In this document: piece by piece, positions 50,990-60,000 of the stretch
How positions within the stretch are numbered: position 1 is the stretch's first letter
Layout of the letters: each line of letters opens with the position of its first letter
Assembly: GCA_903813345.2 (NCBI GenBank)
Contig: CAIIXF020000002.1
Coordinates: forward strand, 3,388,001-3,448,000
Direction of reading: 5' to 3'
Length of the DNA stretch: 60,000 nucleotides
Source: Owenia fusiformis
Taxonomy: Eukaryota > Annelida > Polychaeta > Sabellida > Oweniidae
The notes under the pieces: generated by a model
Databases searched by the model: none
Told to the model about the DNA's origin: nothing
What the model saw: only the letters and a program-made list of their open reading frames with translations
Translations under genes and position numbers: made by a program

Positions 50990-52640
50990 TTAATTGTTTG
51001 AATTTTATTAATTTTATACTAATTCAGTTAAACTATAGACATTATAGCAATTATAGTGTCAGAAATGGCTCAAAATTTATTAATATTACATGTTCGAAAC
51101 AATGTTCAAAACATCGAACAAAAAAATGTTTCAAATATAAGAAAAAAGAAAATCATAGTGATTTTATCAAAACATCAAATAAAAAAACAGCAAATGTTTT
51201 TTTGGAAGAAATGTTAAAGTGAATGTTTTAAGTTCAAAGTAATAAGTACACGACTGACTGACTTTGATGTTCAAACTTTTTTACTTTTTTCTTATTTGAA
51301 CTTTTCACTTTTGTATTCGAACTTTAAACGGCATTCTGCAGTTCAAACCTATGTGCATTTTTCTTATTTGAACTTTTTATTTTTCTGTTCAAACGGTTCG
51401 GTACTTCTTATTTTCTGTTCAAACAGTTCGGCATTCTCAATCTTTATATAGTACGCATTTGCAAGATTTTTTCAGTGTTTGACATCATGATTTTGAGTAT
51501 TTGATGTTTAGTTTTTGCTTTTACAAATCTTTTTTCACAGTTTGATATATAAAATAAGCTAGTTTTAAAATTGATTCAAGCATGGATGAGACGCGTAATT
51601 GTAACTTTGAAATATCAAGTATTGAAGATAGATTTTTAATAAACATTACTAAAAATAGAACAAAAACTTTGAATTGAAAAGTGGAAAAAATAATATGAAT
51701 TATCAAACATGGAATTCAAAAGATTGAACAAAAATTTCAAAGTTTGAATTGAAAAGTGAAAATTTAAACGAAAAAATTAAATATCAAACATAAAACTCGA
51801 AACTCGAATAAAGACGCTAAAAATGCCATAAGCAATGGTTCAATGTTGACCAATGATCCGTTTTATCTCCTGTTGCCACACTTATATCACAATTCATTAT
51901 TTTACTGTCCCCATGTTTACAATACAATGAAGCATTCTTTGTCAAATTGTCTTGTGTCTCTTATACTTCAAGACTGGGCCTCCCTACCAATTACCAGCTA
52001 AGCAAACACGTTCTATAGTAGGTAAGAGTGAGAAACTATTTGTGAATTACAAGTTTAGAGAATATCCTTTATATATATGAAAAACATTGTCATTTTTCAA
52101 TAAATGATATCAGGAAAACAAACATTGTATCACTATGTTATACTGAAGAAATTCATATTTCTCAATAGAAAGGCATTGTCAGAACCATTGGCACACATAT
52201 ACTGGCTTTCACTTCAAGCTAGTATAGTCACACAATCTGAAATACATTGGACTCTATTTAGGCAGACCTATCATGGATTGGAACAAACCGTTAATATGAT
52301 CCAAAGGATAGTTTAAGCTAAAAATGTTTTTCACAACGCAACCCTGAATGGATAGTACATGAGTCGCTATAGCAATTTATACCATGGTCAGAGCAATACC
52401 AGATATGGTGCCAAACGAATATGCCCCCCTCCCCTTAATTTCAAATGGATAAACTTTTGTGCATAAAACTGGATTTAGTTGAGCTTGTCATCTTAAACTC
52501 CTTGTAGTGTTGCTCAATGAAGCCTACTTTTAACGTGCTAAAGAACAACATTATGTTGATGTTAAAGCTAGTTGGGCTGGGAGAACATGTTTATTTGACA
52601 CCCTGTATAACTTCAAGTGATAAATCACATATTTGGGAAA
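50990..52640. other. AT-rich stretch with TTCAAAC/GTTTGAA words in both orientations
   Basis: 51240-51440 repeats CTTATTTGAACTTTT and GTTCAAACGGTTCGG-type words. 51660-51790 carries related words in inverse orientation (TTTGAATTGAAAAGTG twice). It looks like a degraded foldback region. Frames at 51521-51706 and 52104-52316 have no recognisable features. Confidence 0.4.
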
Positions 52641-52657
52641 GAGACGGTATCATATTT

Positions 52658-52708
52658 GAATTAGCGGGATGATATCAGGTCTGATATAGATAGTCATCCC
52701 GCTAATTC
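52658..52708. repeat. Perfect 15-bp-stem hairpin (GAATTAGCGGGATGA arms)
   Basis: 52658-52672 is the exact reverse complement of 52694-52708, with a 21-nt loop. A partial third copy (ATCATCCCGCC) follows at about 52713. Confidence 0.85.
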
Positions 52709-53805
52709 TAATATCATCCCGCCAAGGGAAATTATTTGAGGCTTCGTTTCGTTCTTTTCACATTCGCGCCATCTATTTAATTACTAATTTTAAAAAGACA
52801 TTTTGAAGAAATTGTCGTCATTTTTGTAGTATCACACAGGAACCTGTATCAACCGATGGCTAATGAAACCTGGAAGGAATAAAAACGCTTTTAAAATCGC
52901 CCTTTGATATTTTATAATAGTACCCAGTCTAGTCGTGTTATTTATGTTTTGACAGTTATATGGAATATAAACATGTAACGTTAATATTTCCCAAATTAAT
53001 TCATTGTTTTCTCATCAAACAGATGATTTGGGAGGAACACTGGGAGCCACCTCCATGAGTTACTTTTAATAAAAAATGTATGTGCAAATGTGAAAAGGGA
53101 ACCAGGAGACAATAAACATTTTTACAAATTATTATCAAGTGTAAGAATTATACCAAACAATAAATATCTATAAAACATTGCGTATTCATAAGCAACAGTG
53201 TACTCAAGATCGGAATGGCTAAAGTTGAAAAGATGAATTAAAGAGAGAATCAGATTTTACGAGCAGCCTAACAAAAAATTGTTTTAATTTCAGAATATTT
53301 CTGACCAATGTCATTCCTTTTCATGTCTATTTTCTAAAAATACCCAAAGTGCACACTTTATTACAGGAAAACTTTTCTATAAGAATGGTTTCCATTCTTA
53401 TTTTTTGGGAGAATTTAAACTTTTTTCACCCATTTTTGCACTTTGAATCCCTTATAACTTCACCAATTTATAACATATCGTGAATCTTTTTTGAGATATT
53501 GTAAGGAATAGATTAGTTGGTCAATTGTACATGTTGCTTGTAATTTTGGATATGGTTAGGATATGGTATCAAATAAAAAGTGCAAGTGAAATATAAGTTG
53601 CTGTGGTATCAGTGACCTTACATCAAACAGTATACGTATTGTGTTGTGTTTACAGCAAATATATGCCCGAATACTGACATAAAATTAAAAATGTTTCCAA
53701 AAGTACATTACCCATCAAATCCTCCAGCAGACGCAAGTCAACGGCAAACCTAACGTGCGGCCACCGTTGGACCTTTCTGCGGTCTGTCAATGGCCTGGTG
53801 TGTAA

Positions 53806-54311
53806 CACCCCAGTCACATATGTCGTAAGGCGGCCGTGCGTCGACCGCAGATCAATTAAATCTGTGAGTTTCTGCGGCCTCCGTGCGGCGACCGCAGATC
53901 AATTAAATCTGTGAGTTTCTGCGGCCTCCGTGCGGCGTATCCAGTTTTTTACAGGCCGCAGGGTCGCCGTAGCAATTATAACTCGGAGTTATAATATTTG
54001 TTCATTTCTGAGGTCCCCGTAGAAATCAACTGGCTCAACAAGATTGAATCATTATTTGTCAATGTTTCACGATCACTTTTCATTTGATATTACATCCTTG
54101 CACTATGAATAACATTTATAAATTGTCCTGATGTAAATAAAATGAAAAAAAGTATTATTTATCAACAGAAATTTAAAATTCACCGTGCGGCTGTCGTGGG
54201 AAATGTAACTCAAAAGTATGAGAGCGCAGAAATTCTACGGCGAGCGTAGAAAAGCTACTCGCCGCAGAAATGATAGACCGCACGGCGGCCGTAGGAAATG
54301 TGACTGGGGTG
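53806..54311. mobile_element. 506-bp miniature element, TAA target duplication (Harbinger type)
   Basis: Ends CACCCCAGTCACATAT and ATGTGACTGGGGTG, flanked by TAA (53803-53805 and 54312-54314). It contains a 52-bp tandem duplication (GCGACCGCAGATCAATTAAA units at about 53838 and 53890). A 3-bp TWA duplication fits PIF/Harbinger; no transposase. Confidence 0.8.
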
Positions 54312-54500
54312 TAAATAAACGTTAATGTTTATTTTTATTGAATTTAATTTAAATCAGTATATTTTATAAATGTTATTTATAGTGCTGAGATATAATATCA
54401 AATTAAAAGTGTTAAGTATTGACCAATAGTAACTTAATCTTTTGTAATATAGATTGCTGTGGTATCAGTGACCGGCATCAAACAGAATACCCATTGCTTA

Positions 54501-54989
54501 CACCCCAGTCACATGTGTCGTACCGAGGTCGTGCGTTGACCGCAGATCAATTAAATCAGTGAATTTCTGATCGCCTTGCGGTCACCCTACGGGGCATCCA
54601 GGTTTTTACAGGCCGCATGGTAGCCGTATAAATTATAACTCGGAGTTATAATATTTGTTCATTTCTGCGGTCCCCGTAGAAATCAACAGGCTGTTGTAAG
54701 ACCGCAGAAAGGTCCAACGGTGGCCGCATGTCAGGTTTGCCGTTGACTTATGTCTGCTGTAGGGTTTGGTGGGGAATAAACCTTTGGAAACAGTTTTTAT
54801 GTCAGTTTTTAGTTGTCAGTTTTCGGTCATAAATTTGCTATAGACACAATATAATACGTATAGTGTTTGATGTAAGGTCACTGATACCACCAACATCAAC
54901 TTATATTTCACTTGGACTTTTAATTTGATACTATACTGACCTCAGAAATGATAGACCGCACGGTCGCCGTAGGAAATGTGACTGGGGTG
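54501..54989. mobile_element. 489-bp miniature element, TTA target duplication (Harbinger type)
   Basis: Same termini as the preceding element (CACCCCAGTCACATGTG ... ATGTGACTGGGGTG), flanked by TTA (54498-54500 and 54990-54992). Its interior includes the inverted arm of the surrounding foldback cluster. Confidence 0.8.
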
Positions 54990-55210
54990 TTAGTGTTCAC
55001 AGCAAAGCTATGACACCAAACCTGGCTTGAAAAATTGTTTCCAAAGGTCCATAACACATGAAAATACTACGGCAGACGCAAGTGAACGTAACCCCGACGT
55101 GCGGCCACCGTTGGACCATCCCGCTATGGCAACGGCCTATTAATTTCTACGGGAACCACAGAAATGAACAAATATTATAACTCCGAGTTAGAATTTCTAC
55201 GGCTTCCCTG

Positions 55211-57750
55211 TGCACACCTGTATCCCTGTGCATTATGTGATATAATATTATGGACTTAATTTGCGTTACCGGTATAAAGTATATGACTGTGCTACACCTG
55301 TGAATTATGGGAATGTTACTGTACTACACTTTTGAATTATGGGATATATGACCAATATAATATATGATCAATTTTACAAAAAAACATGACAGACGGACAT
55401 TTTGTCAATGATAATGAAAGTAAAACTCAGCATCTCATAACTAAGTCAACATTGGATAATAAAAGTCTCAAAAATTGTACATCTTTGATTTCCAAAATAA
55501 TTTATAAGGTGGTTATTAAAATGATCATACCCATTTTAACGTATCAATTTTGAGTAAATCTCGAAATTATTCTCAACAAAGCGTTCGCGAAATAAGTATT
55601 CGAATTGTTTGGGTTCGGGGTGATTAAAGTACGTTAAAGATGTAACGCTCCTCAACAAATTCCAACAAGATATAGAATAGAAAGCATTTTCTACTTATTT
55701 ACTCACTGACACATGGCAACGAATGTTTCATAAGTTAACATCTCTACGGGTGCCATTTTTTATAATTGAACAACAAAAAAACATTTTTCATTTCTAAATT
55801 GATAAGAATGCAACAGGGATACAACAAAACTGTTAACGGTTTAAGTCAATTATAATGTTTTCCTTAGTGATTTCATGATTTTTATTGTAAATAGAAAATA
55901 ACGGGGTCAATGTTTTATGTTCAACCTTCTTTTCAAGACTTTTAAACAGAGTCGACGCTTATGTAGGAAATTACAATTCCAAATGTTAGCGTGTCAACTC
56001 GTGTTTTTTCACAATATTTAGCCTTTTGTCATGATTGATCGTCAAAAACTGCATGTACCTTTTAATGAGATGGAATGTTTTTTAATTAAGAGATGCTAGC
56101 TATAAACTCAAACGAAAATGCAAACTTCCCACTATTATACTCCTCAAATAAGTTAAGAACCAGTGGTTTTCATTTTAATTTGCCTGTGAAATTTCATGAA
56201 ATTCATCAATTTTGACATCAAATTTTGACCCATTGTAATGGAGTTATAAAATTGAATTTTACAGACTTTATAAAGTATAGAATCAAGATACAGATTTATT
56301 TACTTTATTGGGCTTTCTTTCGTTCCAAGCCGAGAAAATAGTCGTTCAAACAAGTATTGGGGTTAACAAGCCTTTGAGGAAAACCACTGGTCCTTTACAC
56401 TTTTTGAGGACCATATTTTCATTGCACAAAACGAAATGTCCATTCCCTTGGAGCACTTTGGTTACATTTTGACGGAGGAGTCTTGATAAATTGTTCGAAT
56501 TTTCATAATAGGTTTCATGCATATTCATTGCTTTGTTTAAAATCATACTCAAATCCGATACCATAATTATAAATTAAAATGAAACATTAGACTCACCAGG
56601 TTAGATGATTAACCGTTTCTATATAAATGTAAGCCTGCATGTATTCGACAGTTAATGCACATATATTATGATGTAGGCATCAACGTGTGACCTAAATATC
56701 AATTCGTAACCATCATATTTGGCTTTCGAAACTTAATTAGAAGTTACAATTGTAGGAGATTACCGAAAACGTCAATCACATCCAAATATCCGAATGACGT
56801 CAAGTATATTACGATACACTTTTTGTGCATCTCGAACACGTGATCCATCAATGTGTAAAGAAAAACTTGACACGCATCAACAATTTTCTTTGAGTAGGAG
56901 ATTAAAGTCGAAATTACAAGTTTCAAAATATTTGCGTCAGTCAAGAATTGTCAGAACTTGAAACATGTTGTTAGTTTTCAAACCGCATTTCCTCATTCAC
57001 GTTCTTTAACAAGGATGAATTCCTTTGAAAACATGGATTTCCTTGATCATTCTTCAAAACTACCCTTGAAGTATAAGAATGTAGGATATTACAGTGTAAA
57101 TTGACACGCCTTTGTTTGCTCCATATCATAAAAAATAAATGCAGTACCATCTGTCAATATTCGAAAACGGGCACCATTGTGGTACCATTCTCAGTAAATA
57201 TTGATGAACAATCGAATTTTGGATGTTGACTTGACTTTGTTACTGAACCTGACTAATTAATGAGAACACTTCAAAGGATCAAACAACGTTTTCAAAGTCA
57301 AGATTATCGAATTGCATCGACGTGTAACATCTTCCTTTCCTTCATGTGGTAGCCATATCTATTATTAGTTTCTTCTGACTAACAAAACAATTGAAGACCA
57401 TTCGGTCAACCGACACAATTTTGCCAGTTGTTCCACTAAAGCATGGTCGTGTGTGTTGATACCAGTTCCATTTGATGTGTGCTATTTTAAAGTCATCACA
57501 ACTGGTTCTCATAATCATGCGATGTTTACTGAAAATATTGCTTATTATTTTTCAAAAACAGCTAAATTATGATTTTTTGTCAAAAATACAAAGTTTGGTT
57601 TTGTTTGTGGTAATACAAATCCGGATTAAAGAATCGATTGCGTTGATATTTTTCGAACTACATAAAAATATGTTTGACATCAGCTCTTAAAAGGGCGATG
57701 TTAGATGTGTGTTACCCATGCAATGAAATACTTTTTCTCAGCATATACCA
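55211..57750. other. Intergenic, no gene recognised
   Basis: AT-rich unique sequence. Minus-strand frames at 56346-56564 and 56744-56944 and a plus-strand frame at 57472-57690 have no homology that I recognise, no signal peptide and no splice context that would support them. Confidence 0.45.
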
Positions 57751-57761
57751 TTTGTCTAATA

Positions 57762-58091
57762 TTTTGTATCCTCCAACACACTGGTTAAATTAACATTGCT
57801 GATGCATCATAAGATTTCGCCAGAAAGTGCCCTTAAGGGTTACCTCTTAAATGACAGACCATGAAAACATCAGTCAAATTTGTTTTCATTGTTATTTTTG
57901 TGGCGGATTTAGGTTTTTCTGTCAAATATTTTGTATCCTCCAAACATTAACATTTCATCAATGCATATAAATGATTTTGAACAATTATTACTAATCTAAT
58001 GTAGTATTTAAATTATTGTTATATAAATTCTCAATTATATCTAATTTGTAAATAAATTGAAGATGTTGAGCATGTGTTGGAGGATACAAAA
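57762..58091. repeat. Foldback element with 19-bp TTTTGTATCCTCCAACACA arms
   Basis: 57762-57780 and 58073-58091 are exact reverse complements. A third copy of the arm, in direct orientation (ATTTTGTATCCTCCAAACA), sits at about 57930, so the element is either two nested units or a partial tandem duplication. Confidence 0.8.
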
Positions 58092-58782
58092 CATATGGAC
58101 ATTATAAAACGTGTTATTTTTTATGAGTATGTAATATCAAAAAAAACTTTTGACAGCTGGTCGGAAGCATATTATACTAACCAGTCAAAAATTATCGACG
58201 GACTTGGTGCATAATTTGTTATGTTGTCCGAGTTTCCATAGCAGATGAACCGCGAGTTGTTTGTAGAATGAATCTGGGGAGCTTTTTCATGCATTTCGCT
58301 TGTGTTTTCCATTTAAAAAACATCAATACACTTTAAAACATTTTATTGACTATAAGATTGCACCATATAATCCTAAAAGAATATTTCTCATTTTCAAGGA
58401 TTATCTACGGATTAACACCCGGGTACTGTTATTTTTCAAACTTCAGAGGGCGGGGAAACCCCCCAAAATGGATAAAACTTAAGATAAACCTTTTATTTCA
58501 TTAACAAGATACTTTTTTTTAACTTTATCGTTCACGACGACGTGTACAAGAGCACTTTCAACTTGGCTTAGTCCTCGATTATGTGATATATGCAATAAGA
58601 GTCAAGATACTAGTATTTGTTTGGAGATAATTTAGTGAATAACAAAATCAAAGGTTGTGTATTTAAGATTTTTACTAACTTTCTCTATAAAATAATGGAA
58701 ATTATTTGAATTATCAATTTATAACATTTAATCAGTTGTTTCAACAAAAAGCCATCTGTAATACTTTGTATGTTGTATTCTC

Positions 58783-58872
58783 ACAGGGCCAATAATGCTT
58801 TCGCCTAGGCCCTGTTAATGTATTATATATATATGATTTCAATAAATGAACCATAAAAACCAAAAAAAAAAT
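58783..58872 (+). repeat. Retroposon-like 3' end (hairpin, AATAAA, A-run)
   Basis: ACAGGGCC (58783-58790) pairs with GGCCCTGT (58808-58815). A TATATATATATG tract, AATAAATGAACC and a run of A (58862-58871) follow. This resembles the 3' end of a non-LTR element or a processed transcript inserted near the GPCR. The opposite strand carries the GPCR's downstream region. Confidence 0.5.
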
Positions 58873-58950
58873 ACTAGTTATCATTATCCCCGTACCCATG
58901 GAACTGTGCATTAACATTAACTGTACATTAACATATCGTAGTCCATTGGA

Positions 58951-59976
58951 CTATCCATGCGTTACAGAAGTGGCGGCTGTGGCCATCGTACCAGTTGAAC
59001 TCTCTCTTGGGTCTCGTTTTTTAATAGGTCGCTTTACACCACATAAACCAAGGATCCTCCAGCAGAAATTCTTGTATCCTTCATTAAAGGCTTTATTACT
59101 GAATCCGTACACAAAGCAATTTACGCCTGATCCGTTGGCGTGCATGAGCTGAACAACCAATGTCCAGATCACCGTTGGGAATATATCACTCGGGTCGAAA
59201 ATGAGGGCTACACCGTATGGTGAGTTCATCAGCAGAAACACAACGAATAGGCCGAACAGTACTTTCGCCAACTTGATTTCTTTCGTCATGTTTGAGTCGT
59301 TGCCCTTCTTACTTTCACCAGCGACTTTTTTCTTCGATGTATAGACCTTGACAAAGATGAGTGCATAACTGGTGGCCACGATTCCCACAGGGATGAATAC
59401 TCCAAGAAGAAAGAAAACGGTGAACAGTCGATTTGCATTTCTATCCCATATACATCCCAGCATCTTCTTATCGTATGTGAACTTTCCGAACCCATTGAGA
59501 GCGCCGATGTTTAGCCAACAGCTATAGACCCACATGATGATGATCATGATTGCGGTGTTCAGTTTGCTGTACATCTTAGGATATATCGACGGTCTACAGA
59601 TGCAAACATAGCGATTCACGGCGATTGCAGCAACTGTTGCTAATGAGCATAAACACGCGCTCAAGCAGAAGAAGCTCACAATATCACAGAGTGCTTTACG
59701 GTCCAAGAACCACTTTTCTCCCAAAAATGCTCCCGCTGCGAAAAAAGCATTCACCCAACCAGCGAGGATAATATCGCAGATCGCAAGGTTCACAACGAAC
59801 ACATTCGCCACTGTCTGCAAGCCTTTGGTAACAGACACTGCTCCGATGATGAGGATATTCCCAAAGACTCCAATAGTTGTGAGAACAAGCAGAAAGGCTA
59901 TCAGGATGGACGTCTCTACGGGATGAGTCTGTAGAAAGTGCACGTATACTTCCGCTGGACTTGTTTCATTTGCCAT
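58951..59976 (-). CDS. Melatonin-receptor-like class A GPCR, single exon
   Basis: 341 residues, ATG at 59976 to TAA at 58951, uninterrupted. Seven hydrophobic helices are visible. TM1 has GVFGNILIIGAV, TM2 NVFVVNLAICDIIL, and TM3 ends VNRYVCICRP, with NRY instead of DRY, as in melatonin receptors. There is a Cys pair in the extracellular loops (KALCDIV and LGCIWD), a basic third loop (SKKKVAGESKKG), and TM7 NCFVYGFSN in place of NPxxY. The TM7 lysine of opsins is absent (the residue six before the Asn is Ala), so this is not a photopigment. Melatonin-like receptors are commonly Gi-coupled; ligand and coupling here are inferred only. Vertebrate melatonin receptors have an intron after TM1, and this gene has none. 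The promoter lies outside or at the edge of the window. Confidence 0.88.
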   Translation of the reverse strand: MANETSPAEVYVHFLQTHPVETSILIAFLLVLTTIGVFGNILIIGAVSVTKGLQTVANVFVVNLAICDIILAGWVNAFFAAGAFLGEKWFLDRKALCDIVSFFCLSACLCSLATVAAIAVNRYVCICRPSIYPKMYSKLNTAIMIIIMWVYSCWLNIGALNGFGKFTYDKKMLGCIWDRNANRLFTVFFLLGVFIPVGIVATSYALIFVKVYTSKKKVAGESKKGNDSNMTKEIKLAKVLFGLFVVFLLMNSPYGVALIFDPSDIFPTVIWTLVVQLMHANGSGVNCFVYGFSNKAFNEGYKNFCWRILGLCGVKRPIKKRDPRESSTGTMATAATSVTHG

Positions 59977-60000
59977 GATTTCAAAATTATACCTCTTGGG

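Larger units (their letters stand above)
53555..55210. repeat. Nested foldback cluster with GC-rich subterminal words
   Basis: 53555-53800 is repeated in inverted orientation at about 54675-54945, and its second half appears in direct orientation again at about 54995-55150. These arms contain GTGCGGCCACCGTTGGACC-type sequence, strikingly GC-rich in an AT-rich neighbourhood. Two bounded miniature elements lie within the cluster. Confidence 0.75.

Noticed and set aside
58951-59976. Opsin
   Set aside because: The TM7 retinal-binding lysine is missing (Ala at that position); the NRY motif and TM sequence fit melatonin-like receptors better.

Overview
This is a gene-poor, AT-rich eukaryotic window packed with nested transposable elements. 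Exons with introns, several transposon superfamilies, and a Ty3/gypsy-like element with its integrase placed upstream of reverse transcriptase (the Gmr1 arrangement, described from deuterostomes) suggest an invertebrate deuterostome such as an echinoderm or hemichordate. No marker in the window fixes the species.

Layout. 1-4450: a reversed Helitron-like element, then a broken LINE reverse transcriptase and an AT-rich repeat. 4450-18117: an almost gap-free train of Helitron-like non-autonomous elements from four families (called A, B, C and D here). Each ends in a hairpin followed by CTAG|TT, and small palindromic 'hairpin modules' lie between some of them. These elements are saturated with AGGTCA half-sites and also carry repeated ACCGGAAGT and TGACTCAGC motifs. 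18118-24003: mostly unique sequence with G-run miniature elements and a local duplication. 24008-24636: the endonuclease half of a LINE. 24637-37459: four head-to-tail PIF/Harbinger copies in an alternating subtype pattern. Copy 2 carries two further miniature elements with clean target duplications. The left terminal repeat of copy 4 is split by a tyrosine-recombinase retrotransposon with split direct repeats and no target duplication.

38458-48149: a plus-strand receptor gene, of which I can see three exons. They encode a C-type-lectin-like domain, leucine-rich repeats and a relaxin-receptor-like (type C LGR) seven-helix domain. The lectin domain is split by a 6.9 kb intron. That intron holds a 5.7 kb Gmr1-like retroelement on the minus strand and a tandem array in which the 3' splice site plus the first part of the next exon is repeated ten times. 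One array unit preserves the short ancestral intron and so acts as an empty site for the retroelement. A decayed array of the same kind precedes the lectin exon.

48150-58950: long-inverted-repeat and foldback elements, and a cluster of Harbinger-type miniature elements with TWA target duplications; no convincing gene. 58951-59976: an intact single-exon class A GPCR on the minus strand, most like melatonin receptors.

The two host genes are both receptors of the rhodopsin superfamily but have no visible functional link. Coordinates of element ends were read by eye. Family names for non-coding elements rest on termini and target duplications, not on database searches.
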